Shown piece by piece: positions 8,615 to 16,847 of a stretch of DNA of 64,000 bases (its first letter is position 1; every line of letters starts with the position of its first letter). The notes beneath the pieces were generated by a model that was not told where the DNA came from, ran no database searches, and saw nothing but the letters and a program-made list of their open reading frames with translations. This DNA comes from Streptomyces sp. NBC_01241. GTDB taxonomy: Bacteria; Actinomycetota; Actinomycetes; Streptomycetales; Streptomycetaceae. The stretch lies in assembly GCF_041435435.1 (NCBI RefSeq), contig NZ_CP108494.1:5180501-5244500 (forward strand), read 5' to 3'. A program made the translations under genes and the position numbers.

Positions 8615-9505
8615 GTGATCGAAGCCCGTCATCTCCGTGTCCTGCGTGCCGTCGCCGCCACCGGCTCGTTCTCCGCCGCCGCCCGCGAACTGGGCTGTAC
8701 CCAGCCCGCGGTCAGCCAGCAGATGAAGGCCCTGGAGGCCTCCGCGGGAACGACGCTGCTGATCCGCACGGGACGCGAGATGCGCCTCACCCAGGCGGGC
8801 GAGGCGCTCGTCCGCCATGCCTCCGGCATCCTCGCCGGGCTCGTCGCCGCCGAGGAGGAGGTCGCCGCGATCGCCGGGCTGCGGGCCGGCCGCGTCCGGC
8901 TCGTCTCGTTCCCCAGCGGCAGCTCCACCCTGGTCCCCGGCGCCCTCGCGGCGCTGCGCGCGGCCCACCCCGGCACTCGGGTCTCCCTGGTCGAGGCCGA
9001 ACCGCCGCGCTCCGTCAAGATGCTGCGCGAGGGCGACTGCGACATCGCGCTGGCGTTCCGCTACGGCGCCTCCGGCACCGAGTGGGACGACCTGGTCGTA
9101 CGCCCGCTGCTCACCGACCGGCTGATCGGCCTGGTCCCCGAGGGGCACCGGCTGGCAGGTGCGGACACCGTCACCGTCGCCGAACTGGCCGAGGAGTCGT
9201 GGATCGCGGGCTGCCCGCGCTGCCGTCGCCAGCTGGTGGAGGTCTGCGAGGAGTCCGGCTTCACGCCCCGGATCGACTTCGCCACCGACGACTACCCGGC
9301 GGTCGTCGGCCTGGTCGGCGCCGGACTCGGGGTGGCCGTACTGCCGGAGCTGGCGATCGAGTCGGTACGCCCCAAGCGGGCCCGTACCGTCGCGGTGGAA
9401 CCGGCCATCGAGCGCGAGATCGTCGCCCTCACCCTGCCGGACCTGGCTCAGGTGCCGGCGGTGGCGGCCACCCTGGACCAGCTGTCCCTGGCAGCCGCCC
9501 GCTGA
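8615..9505 (+). CDS. LysR family transcriptional regulator
   Basis: Regulator of 296 aa with an N-terminal winged HTH (TGSFSAAARELGCTQPAVSQQMKALE, residues about 16-41) and a C-terminal effector-binding domain. The start is the GTG at 8615. It lacks a normal Shine-Dalgarno but has TATGGT at 8603-8608, only six bases upstream, so the mRNA is probably leaderless. The divergent MOSC gene is the obvious candidate target. The effector is unknown. Confidence 0.9.
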   Translation: MIEARHLRVLRAVAATGSFSAAARELGCTQPAVSQQMKALEASAGTTLLIRTGREMRLTQAGEALVRHASGILAGLVAAEEEVAAIAGLRAGRVRLVSFPSGSSTLVPGALAALRAAHPGTRVSLVEAEPPRSVKMLREGDCDIALAFRYGASGTEWDDLVVRPLLTDRLIGLVPEGHRLAGADTVTVAELAEESWIAGCPRCRRQLVEVCEESGFTPRIDFATDDYPAVVGLVGAGLGVAVLPELAIESVRPKRARTVAVEPAIEREIVALTLPDLAQVPAVAATLDQLSLAAAR

Positions 9506-9520
9506 CCGGGGCCTGCCTGT

Positions 9521-9547
9521 GACCCGGCCTCCTTCGGTGGCCGGGTG
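9521..9547. terminator. Hairpin terminator between convergent LysR and whiD genes
   Basis: Inverted repeat ACCCGGCC (9522-9529) / GGCCGGGT (9539-9546) with a TTCG-containing loop. It is followed at 9554-9565 by the AT-rich palindrome AAAAACGTTTTT, rare in this genome. Positioned to end transcription from both sides. Confidence 0.6.
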
Positions 9548-9590
9548 AAGCGCAAAAACGTTTTTCTATTCGCGTACGGACGGGGCGGGT

Positions 9591-9926
9591 TCAGCCGTGC
9601 CCCGACGGGGACGGAACGCCCGACGGCGCCGCTGCCGCGATCAGGCGATTACGGGCCCGTCCCATGAGCTCCTCGCGCTCGTCCTCGGTCAGTCCGCCCC
9701 ACACCCCGTAGGGCTCTCGTACGGCCAGCGCGTGTGCCGCGCACTCGGCGCGCACCGGGCATCGCATGCAAACCTCTTTTGCCGAGTTCTCGCGGGCGCT
9801 CCGAGCCGCCCCGCGTTCACCCTCCGGGTGGAAGAACAGCGAGCTGTCGACCCCGCGGCAGGCCGCCAGCAGCTGCCAGTCCCACAGATCGGCGTTGGGT
9901 CCGGGAAGGCGGGAGAAATCTGCCAT
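9591..9926 (-). CDS. whiD: WhiD, WhiB-like iron-sulfur developmental regulator
   Basis: Small Fe-S protein of 111 aa needed in Streptomyces for spore septation and maturation (family knowledge). The four cluster ligands are visible as C23, C53, C56 and C62, the last three in CMRCPVRAEC. The G-V-W-G-G turn (YGVWGGLTEDERE) follows. The start is the ATG at 9926, with GAGGGGA six bases upstream. An upstream in-frame start at 9971 would add 15 residues without support. Divergent from bldM, the arrangement known in S. coelicolor (SCO4767/SCO4768, from memory). Confidence 0.93.
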   Translation of the reverse strand: MADFSRLPGPNADLWDWQLLAACRGVDSSLFFHPEGERGAARSARENSAKEVCMRCPVRAECAAHALAVREPYGVWGGLTEDEREELMGRARNRLIAAAAPSGVPSPSGHG

Positions 9927-9993
9927 TGCTTGTCCCCTCAAACCATGCTGAGTCGGAATCGTCGTTGTCATCCATTTGTGACCGTGCTCATGA

Positions 9994-10020
9994 CATTACA
10001 TCTACGGTGTAAGTAGATGT
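9994..10020. promoter_or_regulatory. 27-bp palindrome in whiD upstream region (TTACATCTAC-N7-GTAGATGTAA)
   Basis: Two perfect 10-bp inverted arms separated by 7 bp, AT-rich compared with the surroundings, 68 bp upstream of the whiD start. It has the symmetry of a dimeric regulator site. The protein that binds is not identifiable from the sequence. Confidence 0.6.
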
Positions 10021-10186
10021 AAATATGACTGATTGCGAATCTAGCCACAGACACCAGTAAAAGGGAAGAAAACCCGCTAAATGGGGCATAGGTTCATATG
10101 AAATTTCCGTTGACCGTTGGATGAGTCGTGCCGCTCTCCTCCGTGTGCGAGTCCTCACGTAGAGTGCCGAACCCGGCCGTCCGACC

Positions 10187-10214
10187 CGTAACTCTTTCGA
10201 GTGACCATCGTTGA
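10187..10214 (+). promoter_or_regulatory. Putative sigma-BldN-type promoter of bldM
   Basis: CGTAAC (10187-10192) and CGTTGA (10209-10214) are spaced by 16 bp, matching the form known for sigma-BldN promoters. bldM is an established BldN target in S. coelicolor. The transcript would have a leader of about 115 nt. The rest of the 411-bp whiD-bldM intergenic region shows no gene. Confidence 0.7.
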
Positions 10215-10337
10215 GAGGGCGGAGGCGGTTGACAGAAAAAGCGATCGGGCAGATGTCCGAGAGCGTCAACCGCTCAGGTGACGACTTGTAACAGCCTGGA
10301 GGCTCAAGGTGACGCGCATCAGCTGCGGAGGACGGTC

Positions 10338-10949
10338 ATGACATCCGTCCTCGTCTGCGACGACTCCCCGCTTGCCCGAGAAGCGCTCCGTCGCGCGGTC
10401 GCGACCGTGCCCGGCGTCGAGCGTGTGACGACGGCGGCCAACGGCGAGGAAGTTCTCCGCCGCTGGGGCGCCGACCGTTCGGATCTGATTCTGATGGACG
10501 TACGCATGCCCGGTCTGGGGGGTGTGGAGACGGTCCGGCGGCTGCTCTCCGCCGATCCCGGCGCCAGGATCATCATGCTGACCGTCGCCGAGGACCTGGA
10601 TGGCGTCGCGCTCGCGGTCGCCGCCGGCGCCCGCGGCTATCTGCACAAGGACGCCTCCCGCGCGGAGTTGCGGGCCACCGTGACCCAGGCGCTGGCCGAT
10701 CCGACGTGGCGGCTCGCCCCGCGCCGGCTGCGGTCGGCCGAGATGGGTGCGGCGCCGACGCTCACGGCGCGGGAGATCCAGGTGCTCGAAGGAATGAGTC
10801 ACGGCCGCTCGAACGCCGAGATCGGCCGTGAACTGTTCCTCTCCGAGGACACGGTGAAGACGCACGCCAGGCGTCTGTTCAAGAAACTCGGCGCCTCGGA
10901 CCGGGCGCACGCCGTGGCGCTCGGCTTCCGCTGGGGCCTGGTCCGCTGA
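10338..10949 (+). CDS. bldM: BldM, atypical response regulator for aerial development
   Basis: DNA-binding developmental regulator of 203 aa. The receiver domain (residues 1-120) has D8, D9 and the acceptor-position D54 in LILMDVRMPG. The C-terminal NarL/FixJ HTH reads LTAREIQVLEGMSHGRSNAEIGRELFLSEDTVKTHARRLF. In S. coelicolor BldM works without phosphorylation as a homodimer or as a heterodimer with WhiI (established knowledge). The ATG at 10338 has GGAGG six bases upstream. No kinase gene is adjacent, as expected for an orphan regulator. Confidence 0.95.
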   Translation: MTSVLVCDDSPLAREALRRAVATVPGVERVTTAANGEEVLRRWGADRSDLILMDVRMPGLGGVETVRRLLSADPGARIIMLTVAEDLDGVALAVAAGARGYLHKDASRAELRATVTQALADPTWRLAPRRLRSAEMGAAPTLTAREIQVLEGMSHGRSNAEIGRELFLSEDTVKTHARRLFKKLGASDRAHAVALGFRWGLVR

Positions 10950-11155
10950 GGACGGCCATGGCCGGCAGTCGATCGATTCCCCGTCCGCACACCGGCGGAC
11001 GGGGCGATGCGACGGGGGTGCGTGGCGCGGGCCCCACCCCGCCGGTGGTGCCTTCCGCGCCCGCGGCATGTGACGCTTCCCGGCCGATGCCGCATCCTTG
11101 AGATGTGGAGTTCCTCGGGGACGATTCGGTCGAGCGGAAGGGGAGGGCGCAGGAC

Positions 11156-11821
11156 ATGACTTCGGGCGCACCCGCTCATAACGCTTCGGTGCACAACTAC
11201 GGACGCGGTGGAGCGGAAGAAGCGGCTCCGAGGCACCATGGTCCGATGCGCGACGACGAGACGACGGTGATCGGTGCACTGGTGCACCGTGCTGTCGAGG
11301 GGGACGCGCAGGCCACGCATGATCTGCTGGCGCATGTCCACCCCCTCGCGCTGCGCTACTGCAGGTCCCGGCTGAACCGGCTGCCCGGTGATGCCCGTCA
11401 CTTCGTGGAGGACCTGGCGCAGGAGGTCTGTGTAGCGGTGCTGATGGCGCTGCCGCGCTACAAGGACACCGGCAGACCCTTCGAAGCCTTCGTCTTCGCC
11501 ATCGCGGGCCACAAGGTCGCCGACCTCCAGCGCGCCGCGATGCGGCACCCGGGATCGACGGCCGTGCCCTCCGACGAGATGCCCGAGCGGCCGGACGATT
11601 CGCTCGGGCCCGAGGAGCGCGCACTGCTCAGCAGCGATGCCGCCTGGGCCAAGAAACTTCTCGCCAATCTCCCGGACAACCAGCGCGAGCTGCTGGTTCT
11701 GCGGGTCGCGGTCGGCCTGACCGCGGAGGAGACCGGGCAGATGCTGGGCATGTCGCCGGGCGCGGTCCGGGTCGCCCAGCACCGGGCGCTGAGCAGACTG
11801 CGGGCCCTCGCGGAGCAGTGA
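11156..11821 (+). CDS. shbA: ECF sigma factor, ShbA-like
   Basis: RNA polymerase sigma factor of 221 aa. Region 2 spans VHPLALRYCRSRLNR to AVLMALPRYKDTGRPFEAFVFAIAGHKVADLQR. Region 4 is LPDNQRELLVLRVAVGLTAEETGQMLGMSPGAVRVAQHRAL. In S. griseus and S. coelicolor the gene between bldM and guaB is ShbA, which drives transcription of the principal sigma gene hrdB (knowledge; orthology inferred from position). The start ATG at 11156 has AGG six bases upstream. A GTG at 11105 and an ATG at 11246 in frame are less supported. The 206-bp gap after bldM contains no gene. Confidence 0.85.
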   Translation: MTSGAPAHNASVHNYGRGGAEEAAPRHHGPMRDDETTVIGALVHRAVEGDAQATHDLLAHVHPLALRYCRSRLNRLPGDARHFVEDLAQEVCVAVLMALPRYKDTGRPFEAFVFAIAGHKVADLQRAAMRHPGSTAVPSDEMPERPDDSLGPEERALLSSDAAWAKKLLANLPDNQRELLVLRVAVGLTAEETGQMLGMSPGAVRVAQHRALSRLRALAEQ

Positions 11822-11838
11822 GCGGGGCCCTTCCGGGA

Positions 11839-11931
11839 GCGTACGAGCCGGCTGTCCGGGACCGTGCGAACCGGCTGTCCGGTCCGTCCGAGTCGCCTGG
11901 CCGCGTCCGTGCGAGCCGTCTGTCCGACGCC
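11839..11931 (+). repeat. Degenerate tandem repeats (22-25 bp) downstream of shbA
   Basis: Four imperfect copies of a unit resembling GTGCGAGCCGGCTGTCCG lie between shbA and guaB. Non-coding; function unknown. A perfect inverted pair TCTGTA-N6-TACAGA follows at 11942-11959. Confidence 0.5.
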
Positions 11932-11981
11932 GGCCGTTTTGTCTGTACGAAGCTACAGAACCTCTGGTTGATCTTGCTCGT

Positions 11982-12007
11982 GGAATGAGACACCCCCGGA
12001 GGCCGTT
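11982..12007 (+). promoter_or_regulatory. Putative sigma-R-type promoter of guaB (GGAAT-N18-GTT)
   Basis: GGAAT at 11982-11986 and GTT at 12005-12007 are spaced by exactly 18 bp, the consensus described for the disulfide-stress sigma factor SigR in Streptomyces. It lies 45 bp before the guaB start. Motif-based inference. Confidence 0.5.
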
Positions 12008-12051
12008 AGCATGGACATCCGCACCGATCAAGGCCATTTGGGGAAGGTGTC

Positions 12052-13557
12052 ATGACTGCAAACGTCGACGGAGTGCCCGAGAAATTCGCGACGCTCGGGC
12101 TGACATACGACGACGTGCTGCTGCTGCCCGGCGCGTCCGACATGGCGCCCGATCAGATCGATACCTCCTCGTACATCTCCAAGAACGTGCGGGTGAACAT
12201 CCCGCTGCTCTCCGCCGCGATGGACAAGGTCACCGAGGCCCGCATGGCGATCGCCATGGCCCGGCAGGGTGGCGCCGGTGTGCTGCACCGCAACCTCTCC
12301 ATCGCCGACCAGGCCAACCAGGTCGACCTGGTGAAGCGCTCCGAGTCCGGCATGGTGACCGACCCGATCACGGTGCACCCGGACGCGACGCTGCGCGACG
12401 CCGACGAGCTGTGTGCCAAGTTCCGTATCAGCGGTGTCCCGGTCACCGACGCCGCGGGCAAGCTGCTCGGCATCGTCACCAACCGTGACATGGCCTTCGA
12501 GCCGGACCGTACGCGCCAGGTGCGCGAGGTCATGACGCCGATGCCGCTGGTCACCGGCAAGGTCGGCACCTCCGGCGTGGACGCCATGGAGCTGCTGCGC
12601 CGCCACAAGATCGAGAAGCTTCCGCTGGTCGACGACTCGGGGGTCCTCAAGGGCCTCATCACCGTCAAGGACTTCGTCAAGGCCGAGAAGTATCCGAACG
12701 CCGCGAAGGACAAGGAAGGCCGGCTGCTGGTCGGCGCGGCCGTCGGTGTCGCGGGCGACGCCTTCGAGCGGGCCCAGGCACTGATCGAGGCGGGTGTCGA
12801 CTTCATCGTCGTCGACACGGCCCACGGCCATTCCCGGCTGGTCGGCGACATGGTCGCCAAGATCAAGTCGAACGCCTCCGGTGTCGACGTCATCGGCGGC
12901 AACATCGCCACCCGTGATGGCGCCCAGTCGCTGATCGACGCGGGCGTCGACGGCATCAAGGTCGGCGTGGGCCCCGGCTCCATCTGCACCACCCGCGTCG
13001 TCGCCGGCATCGGCGTCCCGCAGGTCACCGCGATCTACGAGGCCTCGCTCGCCGCCAAGGAGGCCGGTGTCCCGGTCATCGGAGACGGCGGCCTGCAGTA
13101 CTCGGGCGACATCGCCAAGGCCATGGTGGCCGGCGCGGACACCGTGATGCTCGGCTCGCTGCTCGCGGGCTGTGAGGAGTCCCCGGGCGAGCTGCTCTTC
13201 ATCAACGGCAAGCAGTTCAAGTCGTACCGCGGCATGGGTTCGCTCGCCGCGATGCAGACCCGTGGCGACCGCAAGTCGTTCTCCAAGGACCGCTACTTCC
13301 AGGAGGGCGTCGCCTCCGACGAGAAGCTGGTCCCCGAGGGCATCGAGGGCCAGGTCCCCTACCGCGGCCCGCTCTCCGCGGTCGTCCACCAGCTCGTCGG
13401 CGGCCTGCGCCAGTCGATGTTCTACGTCGGCGGCCGCACCGTCCCGGAGCTCCAGGCCAACGGCCGGTTCGTCCGGATCACCTCGGCGGGCCTCAAGGAG
13501 AGCCACCCGCACGACATCCAGATGACGGTCGAAGCGCCGAACTACAGCAGGAAGTAA
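12052..13557 (+). CDS. guaB: IMP dehydrogenase
   Basis: Converts IMP to XMP with NAD, the committed step of guanine nucleotide synthesis. 501 aa. The N-terminal barrel begins at LTYDDVLLLPG. Two CBS domains occupy about residues 95-215. The catalytic loop GPGSICTTR carries the nucleophile C312, and the distal GEGVEGQVPYRG-like flap is seen as PEGIEGQVPYRGPL. Full length for the family. The ATG at 12052 is preceded by GGGGAAGG. Followed by the related guaB3; guaA, the next enzyme of the pathway, lies 20 kb away in this window. Confidence 0.97.
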   Translation: MTANVDGVPEKFATLGLTYDDVLLLPGASDMAPDQIDTSSYISKNVRVNIPLLSAAMDKVTEARMAIAMARQGGAGVLHRNLSIADQANQVDLVKRSESGMVTDPITVHPDATLRDADELCAKFRISGVPVTDAAGKLLGIVTNRDMAFEPDRTRQVREVMTPMPLVTGKVGTSGVDAMELLRRHKIEKLPLVDDSGVLKGLITVKDFVKAEKYPNAAKDKEGRLLVGAAVGVAGDAFERAQALIEAGVDFIVVDTAHGHSRLVGDMVAKIKSNASGVDVIGGNIATRDGAQSLIDAGVDGIKVGVGPGSICTTRVVAGIGVPQVTAIYEASLAAKEAGVPVIGDGGLQYSGDIAKAMVAGADTVMLGSLLAGCEESPGELLFINGKQFKSYRGMGSLAAMQTRGDRKSFSKDRYFQEGVASDEKLVPEGIEGQVPYRGPLSAVVHQLVGGLRQSMFYVGGRTVPELQANGRFVRITSAGLKESHPHDIQMTVEAPNYSRK

Positions 13558-13572
13558 CGCATCAGCACAGCC

Positions 13573-13640
13573 GAGGGGCGGCCCGGGGGTCCCGGACACT
13601 GTTGACCAAACAGTGTCCGGGGTTCCCGGGACCGCCCCTC
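13573..13640 (+). terminator. Large bipartite hairpin between guaB and guaB3
   Basis: Inner arms CCGGACACTGTT / AACAGTGTCCGG (12 bp, 5-nt loop), middle arms CCCGGG / CCCGGG and outer arms GAGGGGCGG / CCGCCCCTC. No T-run follows, as is usual in Streptomyces. It may end guaB transcription or partly attenuate read-through into guaB3, whose start is 57 bp downstream. Confidence 0.75.
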
Positions 13641-13696
13641 AGCCGTGTGTCGGGGATACTGGACAGCGCAGACGTAGAGGGAAAGGCCACACCATC

Positions 13697-14821
13697 GTGA
13701 CTGAGATCGAGATCGGGCGCGGCAAGCGCGGCCGCCGGGCGTACGCATTCGACGACATCGCCGTCGTTCCGAGCCGCCGTACCCGCGACCCGAAGGAGGT
13801 CTCGATCGCCTGGCAGATCGACGCCTACCGTTTCGAGCTGCCGTTCCTGGCGGCTCCCATGGACTCCGTGGTCTCCCCGCAGACCGCGATCCGCATCGGT
13901 GAGCTGGGCGGCCTCGGTGTCCTCAACCTCGAGGGTCTGTGGACCCGGCACGCCGACCCGCAGCCGCTGCTCGACGAGATCGCCGAGATGCCCGTCGAGT
14001 CGGCGACCCGCCGCCTTCAGGAGATCTACTCCGCGCCGATCCAGGAGGAACTGATCGGGCAGCGCATCAAGGAGGTGCGCGACTCCGGTGTCGTCACCGC
14101 CGCCGCGCTCTCCCCGCAGCGCACCGCGCAGTTCTCCAAGGCCGTCGTCGACGCGGGCGTGGACATCTTCGTCATCCGCGGTACGACGGTCAGCGCCGAG
14201 CACGTCTCGGGTGCGGCCGAGCCGCTCAACCTCAAGCAGTTCATCTACGAGCTGGACGTCCCGGTGATCGTCGGCGGCTGTGCCACGTACACCGCCGCCC
14301 TGCACCTCATGCGTACCGGCGCGGCCGGTGTCCTCGTCGGTTTCGGCGGTGGCGCCGCGCACACCACGCGCAACGTCTTCGGCATCCAGGTCCCGATGGC
14401 GACCGCGGTCGCCGATGTGGCCGGGGCCCGCCGCGACTACATGGACGAGTCCGGTGGCCGGTACGTGCACGTGATCGCGGACGGCGGCGTCGGCTGGTCC
14501 GGCGACCTGCCCAAGGCCATCGCCTGCGGTGCGGACGCCGTGATGATGGGCTCCCCGCTGGCCCGTGCGACGGACGCGCCTGGCCGCGGCCGGCACTGGG
14601 GCATGGAGGCCGTCCACGAGGACGTGCCGCGCGGCAAGCTGGTGGACCTGGGCTCGGTCGGCACGACCGAGGAGGTCCTCACCGGCCCTTCGCACACCCC
14701 CGACGGTTCGATGAACATCTTCGGTGCGCTGCGCCGCGCGATGGCGACGACGGGGTACAGCGACCTCAAGGAGTTCCAGCGCGTCGAGGTGACGGTGGCG
14801 GACTCCCAGCACCGCCGCTGA
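13697..14821 (+). CDS. GuaB3 family IMP dehydrogenase-related protein lacking the catalytic Cys
   Basis: IMPDH/GMP reductase-family barrel of 374 aa without CBS domains. The loop equivalent to GPGSICTTR of GuaB reads GGGAAHTTR, so the nucleophilic Cys is replaced by His (H222). Actinobacterial GuaB3 proteins generally lack normal IMPDH activity. A cyanobacterial GuaB3 has been reported as an XMP reductase, but I recall that one as Cys-containing. The start is the GTG at 13697; an upstream ATG at 13613 would run through the hairpin and was rejected. Function uncertain; the conserved pairing with guaB suggests a role in purine balance. Confidence 0.9.
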   Translation: MTEIEIGRGKRGRRAYAFDDIAVVPSRRTRDPKEVSIAWQIDAYRFELPFLAAPMDSVVSPQTAIRIGELGGLGVLNLEGLWTRHADPQPLLDEIAEMPVESATRRLQEIYSAPIQEELIGQRIKEVRDSGVVTAAALSPQRTAQFSKAVVDAGVDIFVIRGTTVSAEHVSGAAEPLNLKQFIYELDVPVIVGGCATYTAALHLMRTGAAGVLVGFGGGAAHTTRNVFGIQVPMATAVADVAGARRDYMDESGGRYVHVIADGGVGWSGDLPKAIACGADAVMMGSPLARATDAPGRGRHWGMEAVHEDVPRGKLVDLGSVGTTEEVLTGPSHTPDGSMNIFGALRRAMATTGYSDLKEFQRVEVTVADSQHRR

Positions 14822-14838
14822 CCGCTCTCAGCAGACAG

Positions 14839-14894
14839 ATGGACGCGGGCGAGGCCCGGACCGCAACGGCGGTCCGGGCCTCGCCCGCGTCCAT
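14839..14894. terminator. Perfect 25-bp stem terminator between guaB3 and a convergent membrane gene
   Basis: Arms 14839-14863 and 14870-14894 are perfect inverted complements with loop CAACGG. It lies 17 bp after the guaB3 stop and 11 bp before the end of the opposing gene, so it should act bidirectionally. Confidence 0.85.
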
Positions 14895-14905
14895 TCAGCG
14901 AACGG

Positions 14906-15448
14906 TCACGCGGCCTTCTTGGCGCCACCGATCGCGGCCACGGCAGCGAGCAGCAGGAAGAGGTAGGTCTTGAAGTCCGATCCCGCGTTCCAGGCCTTCG
15001 TCAGAACGTCGAAGTGGTCGAAAAAGAGGCTGGACGCGGACTGGTGGACCAGATCGGACAGGGCGATCGCTACGCCCACGAGCTGGCCGAGGTAGACCGC
15101 ACCCACCGACAGAACGGCGCTCACGACGGGCAGCACCGGGTTCTGACCACCCACCTTGCTCGTCGCGAAGCCGACGAGGAAGCCGACGCCGACGGCGATG
15201 TAGCCGATCTCGCGGTCGATGGCGCCGGCGATGACGCCGTACAGGAAGGCCGCGACGACCGCCGTGACCACCGCTGTGAGCAGGCCGAGACCCAGGTTGT
15301 TGCGGGTCGGGGCCGCCGGGGCGAACGGTGCGGCGTCGAACGTGGCGCCGGGCTGGCCGTACGGGCCGGGCTGCTGGCCGACGTACGGGTTGCCGTCGAC
15401 GGGCTGGGCGTCGTTCGGCTGGTGCGGCGGTGGCACGGGCTGGCTCAT
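14906..15448 (-). CDS. Small integral membrane protein, unknown function
   Basis: 180 aa. The N-terminal 45 residues are Pro/Gln-rich (PPPHQPNDAQPVDG, GQQPGPYGQPG) and probably disordered. They are followed by about four membrane segments: LGLGLLTAVVTAVVAAFLYGV, IGYIAVGVGFLVGFAT, LPVVSAVLSVGAVYLGQLVGV and the C-terminal TYLFLLLAAVAAIGGA. It ends in KKAA. The ATG at 15448 has GGGGGAT upstream. I recognise the proline-rich-tail architecture common in Streptomyces but not the family. Confidence 0.8.
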   Translation of the reverse strand: MSQPVPPPHQPNDAQPVDGNPYVGQQPGPYGQPGATFDAAPFAPAAPTRNNLGLGLLTAVVTAVVAAFLYGVIAGAIDREIGYIAVGVGFLVGFATSKVGGQNPVLPVVSAVLSVGAVYLGQLVGVAIALSDLVHQSASSLFFDHFDVLTKAWNAGSDFKTYLFLLLAAVAAIGGAKKAA

Positions 15449-15542
15449 GGGTGGGATCCCCCCTGGGACGGAAGCGCACGACTGTGCGAGAAGTGACGCC
15501 GCAGGCTAGCAGCCGCCTATGACATCGCCCACTAAATTCCTT

Positions 15543-15563
15543 GGAGGACCCTTGGGATCCTCC
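15543..15563 (-). terminator. Hairpin downstream of the nucleotide-sugar dehydrogenase gene
   Basis: GGAGGA (15543-15548) pairs with TCCTCC (15558-15563) with additional CC/GG pairing, 22 bp beyond the stop of the leftward dehydrogenase gene. Confidence 0.5.
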
Positions 15564-15584
15564 TGAATCCTGGGAACCCGCTTC

Positions 15585-16847
15585 TCACAACCGGTGCGCG
15601 GCCCCCGCCGGGGTCGCGCCCCGGGTGTCCAGGAGCAATTGGGCCTTCACGGCGAGGCCCTGGAGGTCGTACGTGCGGTGGTGCTGGAGCAGCACCGTGA
15701 GGTCCGCGCTCGATGCCGCCTCGTACAGCGAGTCGGCGCGCGGGACAGGGAGTTCACGGACCCGCCAGTCCAGGACGTGCGGGTCGTGGTAGCCGATCTG
15801 GGCGCCCATGTCCATCAGCCGGGCGGCGATCTCCCGGGCGGGGGAGGCCTCCTGGTCGGCGAGGTCCGGCTTGTAGGTGACCCCGAGGAGCAGCACCCGG
15901 GCGCCCCGTACCGACTTGCCGTGCTCGTTCAGGAGGGTGGCGCAGCGCTGGATCACGTACTGCGGCATCCGGTCGTTGATCTCCTGGGCGAGCGAGACCA
16001 TCCGCAGGGGGTGCCCGGGGGTGCGGCTGTTGTACGGAAGGTAGCCCGGGTCGACGGGGGCGCCGTGGCCGCCGACGCCGGGGCCCGGACGGAACGGCTG
16101 GAAGCCGAAGGGCTTCGTCTCGGCGCACCGGATGACGTCCCACAGGTCGATGCCGAGATCGTGGCAGAGCACCGCCATCTCGTTGACCAGGGCGATGTTG
16201 ACGTGCCGGAAGTTGGTCTCCAGGACCTTGGTCATCTCGGCCTCGCGCGGCCCGCGGGCCCGGACGACCTTGTCGGTGAGCCGGCCGTAGAAGGCGGCGG
16301 CGGATTCGGTGCAGGCGGGGGTGAGGCCGCCGATGACCTTGGGGGTGTTGGCGTAGACGTGGGTCCTGTTGCCGGGGTCGAGGCGGCTGGGGGAGTAGGC
16401 GAGGTGGAAGTCGCGGCCGGCGCGGAGCCCCGAGCCCTCTTCGAGGAGGGGCAGTACGTAGCTCTCGGTTGTGCCCGGCTGTACGGCCGATTCCAGCAGG
16501 ACGGTGGTGTGCGGGCGCAGCCGGGCGGCGAGCGTGCGGGCCGCGTCGCCGACGGCGTTGAGGTCGAGGGTGCGGTCGGCGCCGAGAGGGGTGGGCGCGC
16601 AGATCACCGCGGTACGGATCCGGCCCAGTTCGGCCGGGTCGGTGGTGGGCCGGAAACCCCCCGAGAGCATCCGGCGTAGGTCCGAGGCGGTGAGTGATCC
16701 CTCGACGGGGTTGCGGCCCGCGGCGAGTTCCGCGTACGCGCGTGGGTCGGTGTCGTATCCGACGGTCTGGACACCGGCGGCGACGGCGGCTTGGGCGAGG
16801 GGCAGGCCGAGGTGGCCGAGTCCGATGACTGCGAGGTCTGCGGGCAT
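15585..16847 (-). CDS. UDP-glucose/GDP-mannose dehydrogenase family protein lacking the catalytic Cys
   Basis: Nucleotide-sugar 6-dehydrogenase fold, 420 aa. The NAD-binding segment DLAVIGLGHLGLPLA is at the N-terminus. The central helix has EAEMTKVLETNFRHVNIALVNEM, and the UDP-binding C-terminal domain has VLLLGVTYKPDLADQEASP. The motif normally reading GGHC-x-PVDP reads GGHGAPVDP here, so the nucleophilic Cys is replaced by Gly262. Without it the usual two-step oxidation to the uronic acid should fail. The start is the ATG at 16847, directly before the first beta-strand; longer forms would run through a palindrome at 16870-16918. Surface glycan synthesis is the usual context of the family. 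Confidence 0.88.
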   Translation of the reverse strand: MPADLAVIGLGHLGLPLAQAAVAAGVQTVGYDTDPRAYAELAAGRNPVEGSLTASDLRRMLSGGFRPTTDPAELGRIRTAVICAPTPLGADRTLDLNAVGDAARTLAARLRPHTTVLLESAVQPGTTESYVLPLLEEGSGLRAGRDFHLAYSPSRLDPGNRTHVYANTPKVIGGLTPACTESAAAFYGRLTDKVVRARGPREAEMTKVLETNFRHVNIALVNEMAVLCHDLGIDLWDVIRCAETKPFGFQPFRPGPGVGGHGAPVDPGYLPYNSRTPGHPLRMVSLAQEINDRMPQYVIQRCATLLNEHGKSVRGARVLLLGVTYKPDLADQEASPAREIAARLMDMGAQIGYHDPHVLDWRVRELPVPRADSLYEAASSADLTVLLQHHRTYDLQGLAVKAQLLLDTRGATPAGAAHRL

